Below, piece after piece: positions 37,410 through 47,351 of a DNA stretch of 64,000 nt. The notes under the pieces are model-generated. The model had not been told where the DNA came from, made no database searches, and was given only the letters and a program-made list of their open reading frames with translations. Where the stretch lies: NCBI GenBank assembly GCA_016197405.1, contig JACPVR010000016.1:124001-188000 (forward strand), read 5' to 3'. Each line of letters opens with the position of its first letter. Positions within the stretch are counted from its first letter, which is position 1. This DNA comes from Mycobacterium sp. Lineage in GTDB: Bacteria > Actinomycetota > Actinomycetes > Mycobacteriales > Mycobacteriaceae. Made by a program: the position numbers and the translations under genes.

Positions 37410-38399
37410 ATGGCAGGCCGGGGCACCCAGAGCGTCGACGAACTGGCCGCCGCGGTATCCGGCGGCGACCGCTCGGCACTTGCCCGCGCCATCACCCTGG
37501 TCGAGTCGACCAGGCCCGACCATCGTGCGCAGGCCCAGGAGCTGCTGCTGGCGCTGATGGACACCGCCGGTTCGGCGATGCACGTCGGTATCACCGGTGT
37601 GCCCGGCGTCGGCAAGTCCACCGCCATCGAGGCGCTCGGGACCTATCTGGTCGAGCACGGCCACCGGGTCGCGGTCCTGGCGGTGGACCCGTCGTCGACC
37701 CGGACCGGGGGATCGATCCTGGGTGACAAGACCCGGATGTCGAAACTGGCCGCCAGCGGTGACGCCTACATCAGGCCGTCGCCGACCTCGGGAACCCTGG
37801 GCGGGGTGGCCCGGGCCACCCGGGAGACCATCGTCCTGCTGGAGGCCGCCGGCTTCGACGTCATCCTGGTCGAGACCGTCGGTGTGGGGCAGTCCGAGGT
37901 CACCGTGGCCGCCATGGTCGACACCTTCGTGTTCCTGACGCTGGCCCGTACCGGCGACCAGCTGCAGGGAATCAAGAAGGGTGTGCTGGAACTGGCCGAT
38001 ATCGTCGTGGTCAACAAGGCCGACGGCGCGCATGCGACCGAGGCGCAGAAAGCCGCCAGGGAGCTCTCCGGTGCCATCCGGTTGATCTATCCGCATGACA
38101 GCCTGTGGCGTCCACCGGTGCTGACCATGAGTGCGCTGACGGGCACCGGTATCGCCGAGTTGTGGCACACCGTGGAGAAGCACCGCAGCGTGCTGACCGA
38201 GGCCGGCGAGTTCGACGCGCGGCGCCGTGCCCAGCAGGTGGAATGGACCTGGGCGATGGTCCGCGACACCGTGCTGGACCGGGTTCTGACCAATCCGGCG
38301 GTCCGCGGTATCCGCGCCGAGGTGGAGCGGCAGGTCAAAGACGGCGAGCTGACCCCCGCCCTGGCTGCCCAGCAGATCCTCGACGCCGCGGCGCGGTAG
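37410..38399 (+). CDS. meaB: MeaB, G-protein chaperone of methylmalonyl-CoA mutase
   Basis: This 329-residue G3E-family GTPase protects and reactivates mutase by gating adenosylcobalamin loading. The P-loop GVPGVGKST is at residues 61-71 (K69), followed by LAVDPSSTRTGGSILGDKTRM and the guanine-specificity motif NKAD. It starts 5 bp after mutB. Orthologue Rv1496; the mazEF-like pair found between mutB and meaB in M. tuberculosis is absent here. Confidence 0.95.
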   Translation: MAGRGTQSVDELAAAVSGGDRSALARAITLVESTRPDHRAQAQELLLALMDTAGSAMHVGITGVPGVGKSTAIEALGTYLVEHGHRVAVLAVDPSSTRTGGSILGDKTRMSKLAASGDAYIRPSPTSGTLGGVARATRETIVLLEAAGFDVILVETVGVGQSEVTVAAMVDTFVFLTLARTGDQLQGIKKGVLELADIVVVNKADGAHATEAQKAARELSGAIRLIYPHDSLWRPPVLTMSALTGTGIAELWHTVEKHRSVLTEAGEFDARRRAQQVEWTWAMVRDTVLDRVLTNPAVRGIRAEVERQVKDGELTPALAAQQILDAAAR

Positions 38400-38814
38400 C
38401 TGTCGCCGGAGACACCGTGAGCCCTTCTCCCGTCGTTGCCATGCCCTCGTGCAGCGAAGAACGTCGGGCCCGACCGCGGTCCCGGTCGGCCCGTCGCGGC
38501 CGTATCGGTTTGCTGTACAGCAACTCCGAAAGGATGGGGGCGGCCGGCCTGCGCGCGCGGCCACAACGCCCTGACCGGGCCGGTTATCGATCGATCACAC
38601 GGCGATCGGCAGAACTCGAAGATGGGGTTTCGCCAGCTTCTTACTGGGCGGTAATATTCCATCCTGCGACTTTGGTGAAACGGATGCGCTCCATCGATAA
38701 TTGACGTCGTCGCCACGCATGGCCCGGATAGTGCACCCCCGACGCGCGGGCGGCGCTCAGATGTTGCATTCTGATCCGGCAGGGGATGGCGAGAGGGCCG
38801 GGAGGGTGAAGTAA
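38400..38814. other. 415-bp intergenic region before the first PKS
   Basis: No convincing gene is seen. It begins with a GC-rich hairpin (38466-38492) that may end the mutAB-meaB transcript. The right half is AT-richer and holds a possible sigma-A promoter: TTGGTG (38672-38677), 18-bp spacer, GATAAT (38696-38701). GGGAGGG (38800-38806) is the Shine-Dalgarno for the PKS. A short inverted repeat TCAGA-N8-TCTGA lies near 38758. The leader would be about 105 nt. Confidence 0.5.
38466..38492 (+). terminator. GC-rich hairpin after meaB
   Basis: The arms GGGCCCGACCG (38466-38476) and CGGTCGGCCC (38483-38492) pair over 10 bp with one bulged C and a 6-nt loop, 67 bp after the meaB stop. No T-run follows, as is usual for mycobacterial terminators, so the assignment is by position and stem strength only. 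Confidence 0.35.
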
Positions 38815-41800
38815 GTGGTCGACGCGCCAGTCACGCCTGTGGCGGTTATCGGTATGTCATGTCGGCTGCCGGGGGGAATCGAGTCGCCCGAGCAATTATG
38901 GGAGGCGTTGCTGTCCGGGGGTGACTTCGTCACCGAGGTGCCCCTGGAGCGGTGGGATGCCGAGCAGTACTACGACCCCGAGCCCGGTGTGCCGGGTCGT
39001 TCGGTGTCGAAGTGGGGCGCCTTCCTCGACGATGTGGCCGGGTTCGACGCCGACTTCTTCGGTATCAACGAGCGTGAGGCCACGGCGATCGATCCGCAGC
39101 ACCGGCTGCTGCTGGAGACCGCGTGGGAGGCCGTCGAACACGCCGGTATCGCGCCCGCCGCATTGGCCGGGACCCGAACCGGTGTCTTCATCGGTATGAC
39201 GCACGGCGACTACCAGTTGCTGGCCGCCGATGCCCATGCCATCGAAGGTCCCTACGGGTTCACCGGCAACAACTTCAGCCTGGCCTCGGGCCGCATCGCC
39301 TACGCGCTGGGTCTGCACGGCCCCGCCTACACGGTGGATTCGGCGTGCTCGTCGAGCCTGCTCGCGGTGCACATGGCCTGCCGCAGCCTGCACGACGGTG
39401 AGAGTGACATCGCGCTGGCCGGCGGGGTGTCGATCATGCTGGAGCCACGCAAGATGGCGTCGGGTTCGGCACAGGGCATGTTGTCACCCACCGGTCGCTG
39501 CCATGCCTTCGACGTGGCCGCCGACGGTTTCGTCTCCGGCGAGGCGTCGGTGGTGCTGATGTTCAAGCGGCTCGACGACGCGGTGCGCGACGGTGACCGG
39601 GTGCTGGCCGTGGTACGCGGTACCGCCAGCAACCAGGACGGGCACACCGTCAACATCGCCACCCCGTCACTGGAGGCCCAGATCGACGTCTACCGAACGG
39701 CGTTGGCCGCCGGCGGTGTCGATCCGGCGACCATCGGCTTCGTCGAGGCGCACGGCACCGGGACACCGGTCGGCGATCCCATCGAATTCGGCGGTCTGGC
39801 CAGTGTCTACGGCACCGCCGGGCCGTGTGCGCTGGGCTCGGTCAAGACCAACTTCGGGCACGGACAGTCGGCATCGGGTGCCCTCGGCCTGATCAAGACC
39901 GTGATGGCATTGCGGCACGGCACCATTCCGCGCAACCTGCACTTCACCGCCCTGCCCGAGCAGATGGCCGCCATCGACACCGGACTCTTCGTCCCGGTCG
40001 ACGAGACCGCGTGGCCGTGCGCGGGCACCCGCCGGGCCGCGGTGTCGTCCTATGGCCTGTCCGGCACCAATGTGCACGCCATCCTCGAAGCCGCCCCGGC
40101 CGGTACGGCCGCCTCCCGGCCGGCTCGTGATCCCGCTGCGCCCCTGGTGTTTCCGCTCAGCTCGAGCTCGCCCGAGGAGCTACGCAACACCGCGAACAAA
40201 CTGGCCGACTGGATCGGCGCGCACCCCGACACCGATATCGCCGACCTGGCCTACACGCTGGCCTGCCGCCGGTCGCCGCGTCAGGTCCGCACCGCCGTCG
40301 TCGCCGCCACTGCCGACGCGCTGATCGACGAACTGCGTCGCGTCGCCGACCCGGACACCCCGCATCAGGCCGCCGTCGCCCGCGACGAGCACGGTCCGGT
40401 CTGGCTGTTCTCCGGCCAGGGCTCGCAGTGGGCCGGTATGGGCGCCGAATTGCTCAGTGCCGAACCGGTTTTCGCTGCCACCATCGCCGAACTGGAACCG
40501 CTCATCGCGGCCGAATCGGGATTCTCGGTCACCGAGGCCATCTCGGCGGACCAGACCGTCACCGGTATCGACCGGGTGCAACCGACGCTGTTCGCCATGC
40601 AGGTCGCCCTGGCGGCCACCATGACGTCCTACGGTGTGCGACCCGGCGCGGTCATCGGACACTCGATGGGTGAGGTCGCCGCGGGTGTCGTCGCCGGCGC
40701 ATTGTCACTGCACGACGGTGTCCGGGTCATCTGCCGGCGTTCCAAGCTGATGGCCACCGTCGCCGGTTCCGGTGCGATGGCTTCGGTGGAACTGCCCGGC
40801 CAGCAGGTGCTTTCCGAGCTGGCATCGCTGGGAGCCCACGATGTGGTGCTGTCGGTGGTCGCCTCGCCGTCCTCGACGGTGGTCGGCGGCGACAAGGACG
40901 CCGTGCGCGCACTGGTGGCCGGCTGGGAAGAGCGCGGCGTGATGGCGCGCGAGGTGGCCGTCGACGTGGCGTCGCATTCGCCACAGGTCGATCCGATCCT
41001 CGACGACCTCGCCGATGCGCTGGTCGATCTGGATCCGGGTGCACCGAACATCCCGTACTACTCGGCGACGCTGTACGACCAGCGCGACACCCCGGTGATG
41101 GACGCCGACTACTGGGTCGACAACCTGCGGCACACCGTCCGGTTCTCCGCCGCAGTGCAGGCCGCGCTGGAGGACGGCTACCGGGTGTTTGCCGAATTGG
41201 CGCCGCACCCGTTGCTGACATATCCCACCGAGCAGACCGCGCGTTCGCTGGACATCCCGGTCGCCGCGGTGGCCGCGATGCGCCGTGAGCAGACCCTGGG
41301 CTCGGGGCTGCTCGGCCTGCTCACCGATCTGCACAGCGCCGGTGCCGCGATCGACTTCTCGGTGCTCAATCCCGGCGGCGAACTCGTCGACGCACCACTG
41401 CCGACCTGGACGCACCGTCAGCTGCTGCTCTCGCGCGACGACGCCGAGATCGCCGGCGGCCGGACCGTGGCGGTGCATCCGCTGCTCGGCCCGCATGTGC
41501 TGCTCGAGGAAGAACCGCAGCGCCATGTCTGGCAGACCGACACCGGAACGGCCGCGCAGCCGTGGCTGGCCGATCACCAGGTGCACAACGTGGCGGCGCT
41601 GCCCGGCGCGGCCTACTGCGAGATGGCGCTGACCGCGGCCCGCGAGGTGCTCGGCGATCACGGGCAGGTCTGCGATCTGACTTTCGCCGAGATGCTGCTG
41701 CTCGACGAGCAGACCCCGGTGTCGGCGATCGCCACCAGCACCGCACCGGGCGCCATCGACTTCGTCGTGCAGACATCGCAGGACGGTGAACCCACCCAGC

Positions 41801-44800
41801 GGGCCACCGCGGTGCTGCGGGTCGCCTCCGACACCGGTCAGCCGCCCGGCTACCAGATCGACGAGCTGCTGGCCGCCCATCCGCACCGGCATGACGGCGC
41901 CGAACTGCGCGAGTCCTTCGACGAGCGTGGCATCCAGTACGGCCCGGCCTTCGCCGGCCTGGTGGCGGCCCACACCGGCACCGGACCCGGTAACACCGTG
42001 CTGGCCGAGGTCGCCCTGCCGGGCTCGATCCGGTCGCAGCAGAGCGCGTACGCGATCCATCCGGCGCTGCTGGATGCCTGCTTCCAATCGGTTGCGGCGT
42101 TCGAGGAGTCCCGTGGCGATGCCGCCGCCGGGCTGCTGCTGCCCCTGGGCGTCGGCACGCTGCGTGCCTACGAATCGACCCGCAACGCCCGCTACTGCTA
42201 CCTGCAGGTCACCTCGGTGGCCGCCGACGAAGTGGTCGCCGACCTCGATGTGCTCGACGAGCACGGCGCGGTGCTGCTGAGCCTGCACGCATTGCGGCTG
42301 GGCACCGGCACCTCGGCGGACGGCCGGCGCGACCGGCTGCTCAACGAGCGGCTGCTCACCGTCGAATGGCAGCCCCGCGAGCTGCCCGAGGAGGCGCCGG
42401 TCGGACTGGGTGGCTGGCTGCTGGTCAGTGCCGATGCCAACGATCTGCTGACGGCGACGCTGGCCGATGCGCTCAAGGTCGACGAGGCCGACGTCTCGAC
42501 GATGGTGTGGCCGGGTCGGACCGCACCGCCGGCGGGGGCGCAGATGCTGCGCACGCACCTGGAGAACACCCGGGTGGCCGGTGTCGTGGTGGTGCTGCCC
42601 ACCGGTGCCGGGGGCCCGGAACGCTGGCCCGCGCGTGGACGTGAACACGTCAAACGCGTCGTGCAGATCGCGCGTGAGCTCCCCGACATCCCCGAGCCGC
42701 CAAGGCTTTACGTGCTCACGGCGGACGCCGCGCAGGTACTCGAAACGGATCGGGTCAACCTCGAACACGCCGGGCTGCGCGGTCTGCTGCGGGTCATCGG
42801 CAACGAGCACCCGCATCTGCGGGTCACCGCCGTCGACGTCGACGAGGAAACCGATCCGCGGCTGGTTGCCCAGCAGCTGCTGGCGGGCTCACCGGAGGAC
42901 GAGACCGCCTGGCGCGGCGACCGCTGGTACGCCGCACGGCTGGGACTCGGACCGCTGGGACCGCAGGACCGGCGGTCCACCGTCGTCGACCTGGAGCACG
43001 ACGGAATGCGTTGCACCGTACGCACTCCCGGCGATCTGCAGACCCTGGAGGCCTCGGCCTTCGCGCGCACCGCGCCGGGTCCGGGCCAGATCGAGGTCGC
43101 CGTGACGGCCTCCAACATCAACTTCGCCGACGTCCTGGTGGCATTCGGCCGCTACCCCAGCATCGACGGCAAGCTGCCGCCGCTGGGCACCGATTTCGCC
43201 GGAGTGGTCAGCGCCGTCGGACCGGGCGTCACCGATCACAAGGTGGGGGACCGGGTCGGTGGCTTCAGCGCCGACGGCTGCTGGGGCACCTTCGTACAGT
43301 GCGATGCCCGGCTGGCCGCGACGCTTCCCGACGGGCTGGCCGACGGCGCCGCCGCCGCGGTACCGACCGCGCATGTCACGGCCTGGTACTGCCTGCACGA
43401 CCTGGCCCGGATCAACGCCGAGGACCGGGTGCTGATCCACTCGGCGACCGGCGGAGTGGGTATGGCGGCGATCGCCATCGCCCGGGCCGCCGGGGCGCAG
43501 ATCTTCGCCACCGCGGGCACCGCGGAACGCCGGCAGGTGTTGCGCGACATCGGAATCGAGCATGTCTACGACTCCCGCAGCGCCGAGTTCGCCGAGCAGA
43601 TCCGGATCGATACCGACGGATACGGCGTCGACGTCGTGCTCAACTCGCTGACCGGCGCCGCACAACGCGCCGGCCTCGAGCTGCTCGCGGCGGGCGGGCG
43701 GTTCCTGGAGATCGGTAAGCGCGACATCTACCGGGACGCCAAGCTCGGGCAGTACACCTTCCGGCACAACATCTCCTTCAACGCTGTCGATCTGGCGTTG
43801 CTGACGATGTCGCACCCCGGCAAGGTGCGGGCCGCACTGAAGGCGGTGTACGCCGCCATCGCGGCGCGCGAACTGCCCACACCGTCGACCACGCACTACT
43901 CGCTCGACGACTGCGTCACCGCGATCCGGGTGGTCAGTGCCGCCGAGCACACCGGAAAGCTGGTCATCGACATACCGCGCTCCGGCCGGATTCCGGCGGT
44001 GCTGCCGCCCGAGCAGGCGGCGGTGTTCACCCCGGACGGCGCCTACGTCATCACCGGTGGTCTCGGCGGTCTCGGGTTGTTCCTGGCCGGGCAGATGGCC
44101 GAAAAAGGTTGCGGCCGAATCATTCTCAACGGACGTTCGCAACCGGGTCCTGATGCGCTGGCCACCATCGAGGCCATCCGTGCCCGCGGTACCGAGGTCG
44201 AGGTGGTCTGCGGTGACATCGCCGACCCGCAGACCGCACCGCAGCTCGTCGCCGCCGCGGTGGCCACCGGCCTGCCGCTGCGCGGTGTGCTGCACGGTGC
44301 CGCCGTCGTCGAGGACGCCACCCTGGAGAACATCACCGGTGAGCTCATCGACCGTGACTGGGCGCCGAAAGTGTACGGCGCCTGGCATCTACACCAGGCC
44401 ACCCTCGAACAGCCGCTGGACTGGTTCTGCACGTTCTCCTCGGCAGCGGCACTGGTGGGCTCGCCCGGACAGGGTGCATACGCCGCGGCGAACAGCTGGG
44501 TGGACGGTTTCACCCGGTGGCGGCGCGCCCACGGCCTGCCCGCCACCGCCATCGCCTGGGGGGCGTGGGGTGACGTGGGCCGCGGTGCCGATTTCGCCGA
44601 GTCCACCGACGCGGCCATCGACCCGCACGAGGGTGCCTACGCCTTCGAGACGCTGCTGCGGCACGACCGCGGTTACACCGGTTACGCACCGATCGCCGGG
44701 ACGCCGTGGCTGACCGATTTCGCCAAGCGCAGCCCGTTCGCCGAGGCCTTCGCATCGGACAACCAGAACCGCGGCGGAGCAAGCGAATTCCTGGCCGAGC

Positions 44801-45084
44801 TGTACACGCTCCCGGAGGAGGAATGGCCCGCGCGGTTGCGCAGGCTGGTCTCCGATCAGATCAGCGGCATCCTGCGCCGGGCCATCGACCCCGACCGGCC
44901 GCTGCCCGAGTACGGTATCGACTCACTGGGCAACCTCGAGGTCCGTACCAGGGTCGAGACCGAGACGGGTGTGCGTATCCGGCCCACCGAGATCACCACC
45001 GTGCGGGCACTGGCGGCAACGCTGTGCGAGAAGCTCATCGCGGCAAGGGGTTCGGACGCGGCGTCGGAAAACCCGAATAGCTGA
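38815..45084 (+). CDS. Mas/Pks5-like iterative type I polyketide synthase (first copy)
   Basis: This 2,089-residue single-module synthase has the order KS-AT-DH-ER-KR-ACP. KS: C178 in DSACSSSL, H313 in EAHGTGTP, H349 in NFGHGQ. AT: S617 in GHSMGE, with VASH at 718-721, the YASH-like motif of methylmalonyl-selecting domains. DH: H921 in [14 protein letters not shown] begins about residue 1421 with the nucleotide loop [22 protein letters not shown] near 1745 and Y1889. ACP: S2037 in GIDSLGN. Length and order match mycocerosic-acid-type synthases that elongate fatty acyl chains with methylmalonyl-CoA. The GTG start has GGGAGGG 8 nt upstream. papA follows after 19 bp. A role in LOS acyl chains is inferred from the locus. 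Confidence 0.92.
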   Translation: MVDAPVTPVAVIGMSCRLPGGIESPEQLWEALLSGGDFVTEVPLERWDAEQYYDPEPGVPGRSVSKWGAFLDDVAGFDADFFGINEREATAIDPQHRLLLETAWEAVEHAGIAPAALAGTRTGVFIGMTHGDYQLLAADAHAIEGPYGFTGNNFSLASGRIAYALGLHGPAYTVDSACSSSLLAVHMACRSLHDGESDIALAGGVSIMLEPRKMASGSAQGMLSPTGRCHAFDVAADGFVSGEASVVLMFKRLDDAVRDGDRVLAVVRGTASNQDGHTVNIATPSLEAQIDVYRTALAAGGVDPATIGFVEAHGTGTPVGDPIEFGGLASVYGTAGPCALGSVKTNFGHGQSASGALGLIKTVMALRHGTIPRNLHFTALPEQMAAIDTGLFVPVDETAWPCAGTRRAAVSSYGLSGTNVHAILEAAPAGTAASRPARDPAAPLVFPLSSSSPEELRNTANKLADWIGAHPDTDIADLAYTLACRRSPRQVRTAVVAATADALIDELRRVADPDTPHQAAVARDEHGPVWLFSGQGSQWAGMGAELLSAEPVFAATIAELEPLIAAESGFSVTEAISADQTVTGIDRVQPTLFAMQVALAATMTSYGVRPGAVIGHSMGEVAAGVVAGALSLHDGVRVICRRSKLMATVAGSGAMASVELPGQQVLSELASLGAHDVVLSVVASPSSTVVGGDKDAVRALVAGWEERGVMAREVAVDVASHSPQVDPILDDLADALVDLDPGAPNIPYYSATLYDQRDTPVMDADYWVDNLRHTVRFSAAVQAALEDGYRVFAELAPHPLLTYPTEQTARSLDIPVAAVAAMRREQTLGSGLLGLLTDLHSAGAAIDFSVLNPGGELVDAPLPTWTHRQLLLSRDDAEIAGGRTVAVHPLLGPHVLLEEEPQRHVWQTDTGTAAQPWLADHQVHNVAALPGAAYCEMALTAAREVLGDHGQVCDLTFAEMLLLDEQTPVSAIATSTAPGAIDFVVQTSQDGEPTQRATAVLRVASDTGQPPGYQIDELLAAHPHRHDGAELRESFDERGIQYGPAFAGLVAAHTGTGPGNTVLAEVALPGSIRSQQSAYAIHPALLDACFQSVAAFEESRGDAAAGLLLPLGVGTLRAYESTRNARYCYLQVTSVAADEVVADLDVLDEHGAVLLSLHALRLGTGTSADGRRDRLLNERLLTVEWQPRELPEEAPVGLGGWLLVSADANDLLTATLADALKVDEADVSTMVWPGRTAPPAGAQMLRTHLENTRVAGVVVVLPTGAGGPERWPARGREHVKRVVQIARELPDIPEPPRLYVLTADAAQVLETDRVNLEHAGLRGLLRVIGNEHPHLRVTAVDVDEETDPRLVAQQLLAGSPEDETAWRGDRWYAARLGLGPLGPQDRRSTVVDLEHDGMRCTVRTPGDLQTLEASAFARTAPGPGQIEVAVTASNINFADVLVAFGRYPSIDGKLPPLGTDFAGVVSAVGPGVTDHKVGDRVGGFSADGCWGTFVQCDARLAATLPDGLADGAAAAVPTAHVTAWYCLHDLARINAEDRVLIHSATGGVGMAAIAIARAAGAQIFATAGTAERRQVLRDIGIEHVYDSRSAEFAEQIRIDTDGYGVDVVLNSLTGAAQRAGLELLAAGGRFLEIGKRDIYRDAKLGQYTFRHNISFNAVDLALLTMSHPGKVRAALKAVYAAIAARELPTPSTTHYSLDDCVTAIRVVSAAEHTGKLVIDIPRSGRIPAVLPPEQAAVFTPDGAYVITGGLGGLGLFLAGQMAEKGCGRIILNGRSQPGPDALATIEAIRARGTEVEVVCGDIADPQTAPQLVAAAVATGLPLRGVLHGAAVVEDATLENITGELIDRDWAPKVYGAWHLHQATLEQPLDWFCTFSSAAALVGSPGQGAYAAANSWVDGFTRWRRAHGLPATAIAWGAWGDVGRGADFAESTDAAIDPHEGAYAFETLLRHDRGYTGYAPIAGTPWLTDFAKRSPFAEAFASDNQNRGGASEFLAELYTLPEEEWPARLRRLVSDQISGILRRAIDPDRPLPEYGIDSLGNLEVRTRVETETGVRIRPTEITTVRALAATLCEKLIAARGSDAASENPNS

Positions 45085-45103
45085 TCGGCCAAGGAGGAAG
45101 CAG

Positions 45104-46516
45104 TTGTTTGCAGGACCGGTCCAGATCGGGACAACCGACGAGTGGACGCCGCCCGCCGGCACCGTGGTGTCGTGGCACGCGTCCGCCGAGTCCAAGGCCG
45201 CCGTGGCGCAGGCTCCGGTCAGCACCGTCCCGGTCAGCTATATGCAGGCCCAGCATCTGCGCGGCTATGTCGAGCAGGCCGCCAAGGGCCTGGAGTATTC
45301 GCGCTTGCTCATCGTCACCTGCGATATCCCCGGCCGCTGCGACACCAGGGCGATGACCCACGTGATCAACGCGCACCTGCGCAGGCATGACACCTTCCGC
45401 AGCTGGTTCGACTACCGGGGTCCCGACGATATCGTCCGGCACGCCGTCGACGACCCGTCGGTCATCAAGTTCGTCCCCACCCGGCACGGTGAGCTGACCT
45501 CGGAGCAGGTCCGCGATCTGGCCGCCTCCACCGCAGATCCGCTGCAGTGGGACTGCTTCAGCTTCGGGACCATCCAGTACGCCGACCGCTTCACCATCTA
45601 TCTGAGCATCGACCACCTGCACATGGACGCGACCTTCGTCGGCATGGCGCTGATGGAGCTCTACATGGCCTACTTCGCGCTGGTCAGCGGCGGGGCGCAG
45701 CTCAAGCTGCCGCCGGCGGGCAGCTACGAGGCCTTCTGCCGCCGCCAGCACGATCAACTGGCCGCACTCACGGCGGATTCGCCCGCGGTACGGGACTGGA
45801 TAACCTTCGCCGAGAACAACGACGGCGGTTTCCCCGAATTCCCGCTGCCGATGGGCGATCCCAGCCAGCCGTGCCGGGCGGCGATGTTCACCGAGACCGT
45901 GATGGACGAGGAGCAGACGGCCCGGTTCGAGTCGTTGTGCGTCGAATCGGGCGCCCGCTTCATCGGCGGCATGCTGGCCTGCATTGCGCAGGCCGACTGT
46001 GAATTGACCGGTAAGGACACCTATTACGGCCTCACGCCGAGCGATACCCGCAGCACACCGGAGGACTACGCCACCATGGGCTGGTTCACCGGACTGATCC
46101 CGATCACCGTCCCGGTGGCGGGGGAGAGCTTCGGTTCCGCCGCCCGCACCGCACAGTCGTGTTTCGACAACGGCAGGCACATGGTGGAGGTGCCGTTCTA
46201 TCGCGTGCTGGAACTGGCGCCCGAACTGCACCGCCCGCATCCGAACTTCCCGGTGATCAACTACCTCGACGCGGGCGCGCCGCCGCTGTCGGCGCTGCTG
46301 ACCCCCGAGATGGAGAACATGAATCTCGGCATCTTCGCCGACGGTCGCTACTCCTACCAGCTGACCGTTTTCGTGGCGCGGCTCGATCACGAGACCGCCA
46401 TCACCACGGTCTATCCCGACCTGCCGGAAGCACGGGAGTCGATCAGCCGCTACGTCGCCGCCATCAAGGCGGCCTGCGTGCGGGTCGCCGAGGGCAGGGC
46501 CGCGGTCACGGCCTGA
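45104..46516 (+). CDS. PapA3/PapA4-like acyltransferase (first copy)
   Basis: This 470-residue polyketide-associated acyltransferase of the condensation-domain superfamily has the catalytic motif HLHMDA (H171, D175). Ala in place of Gly in HxxxDG is shared by its paralogue downstream. The start is TTG 45104: AAGGAGG sits 6 nt upstream and the frame has no better codon. Pap enzymes take the finished chain from the PKS ACP and esterify it to a sugar (trehalose in LOS-type lipids). It lies 19 bp behind its PKS, suggesting direct handover. Confidence 0.87.
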   Translation: MFAGPVQIGTTDEWTPPAGTVVSWHASAESKAAVAQAPVSTVPVSYMQAQHLRGYVEQAAKGLEYSRLLIVTCDIPGRCDTRAMTHVINAHLRRHDTFRSWFDYRGPDDIVRHAVDDPSVIKFVPTRHGELTSEQVRDLAASTADPLQWDCFSFGTIQYADRFTIYLSIDHLHMDATFVGMALMELYMAYFALVSGGAQLKLPPAGSYEAFCRRQHDQLAALTADSPAVRDWITFAENNDGGFPEFPLPMGDPSQPCRAAMFTETVMDEEQTARFESLCVESGARFIGGMLACIAQADCELTGKDTYYGLTPSDTRSTPEDYATMGWFTGLIPITVPVAGESFGSAARTAQSCFDNGRHMVEVPFYRVLELAPELHRPHPNFPVINYLDAGAPPLSALLTPEMENMNLGIFADGRYSYQLTVFVARLDHETAITTVYPDLPEARESISRYVAAIKAACVRVAEGRAAVTA

Positions 46517-46553
46517 CGGCCTGCCGCGACCGTCCCCGCCGAGCCGCCGCGTC

Positions 46554-47243
46554 ATGTGGAGCACGCTGCTGTTGATGGCGATCGCGGTCAGTCTGGAACC
46601 GGTGCGACTCGGTCTGGCCGTGGTGATGCTCAACCGGCCGCGGCCCATTCTGCAGCTGCTGGTGTTCCTGTGCGGTGGATTCGCCATGGGACTGGCCGTC
46701 GGGGCGGTGGTGCTCACCGCGCTGGATGCCACCCCGCTGGCCGCTGACCAGCTCACCGTGCCGCGGGCGCAGATCGTCATCGGCATCCTGGCAATCGGTT
46801 GTGCCGCAGTGCTTGCCGCCAGCAGCCGGTTGCGGCGTTCGACGACCGGCGCCGAGCCCGGGCCGGCCGGCGAACCGACAACCGGCCGGGGCAGGTTCGC
46901 GGCGCGCACGCGCGAGCTGATGGCAGGCGGTTCGCTGTGGGTGGCCGGGGTCAGCGGTCTCGGTATCGCCCTGCCCTCGGTGGACTATCTGGCCGCGCTG
47001 GCGCTCATCCATGCCTCCGGATTCACCCCGGCGGGACAGTTCGGCGCCCTGGTCGCGTTCAACGCGGTGGCGTTCATCTTGGTCGAAATCCCGCTGCTCA
47101 GTTACGTTTTCGCGCCGCAGGCGACGACGCAGCGGCTGGCCGCGCTGCACAGCTGGGTGCGGTCGCGGACCCGCATGCAGGTCGCAGGCCTGCTCGCCGC
47201 GATCGGGCTGCTGCTGATAGGGCTGGGCCTGACCGGCTGGTGA
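46554..47243 (+). CDS. Gap/Sap-like integral membrane protein for glycolipid export
   Basis: This 229-residue protein has about six hydrophobic helices (LLLMAIAVSLEPVRLGLAVVML, LLVFLCGGFAMGLAVGAVVL, VIGILAIGCAAVLAASS and three more) and a polar loop at residues about 93-125. The sequence SLEPVRLGLAVVMLNRPRP is typical of the GPL-addressing protein family required for surface export of glycopeptidolipids. It follows papA by 37 bp and converges with mmpL. It probably assists MmpL-dependent export of the locus product. Confidence 0.8.
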   Translation: MWSTLLLMAIAVSLEPVRLGLAVVMLNRPRPILQLLVFLCGGFAMGLAVGAVVLTALDATPLAADQLTVPRAQIVIGILAIGCAAVLAASSRLRRSTTGAEPGPAGEPTTGRGRFAARTRELMAGGSLWVAGVSGLGIALPSVDYLAALALIHASGFTPAGQFGALVAFNAVAFILVEIPLLSYVFAPQATTQRLAALHSWVRSRTRMQVAGLLAAIGLLLIGLGLTGW

Positions 47244-47257
47244 GACTCAGGGGCCCG

Positions 47258-47351
47258 CCGGGCTCCTCAGCGGGCTCGTACCTCAGTCCCTCGTCGCCCG
47301 GGCAGAGCCTGATTGCCGGGCTCCTCAGTCCCTCGTCCCTCAGTCCCTCGT
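47258..47351. repeat. Tandem short repeats at the gap/mmpL junction
   Basis: The 14-mer CCTCAGTCCCTCGT occurs three times (47281-47294, 47323-47336, 47338-47351). CCGGGCTCCTCAG occurs twice (47258-47270, 47316-47328). On the minus strand the third 14-mer copy spans the last mmpL codons and its TGA stop, so the repeats look like duplications of the gene's 3' end. GC-rich inverted segments (GCCCG-C-CGGGC; GCCCGGGC and GCCGGGC) could form hairpins that end both convergent transcripts. Confidence 0.75.

Noticed and set aside
38087..38716. Open frames of about 200 codons on both strands after meaB
   Set aside because: They run across the end of meaB and the hairpin with biased Arg/Pro/Ala content and no homology pattern; treated as non-coding.
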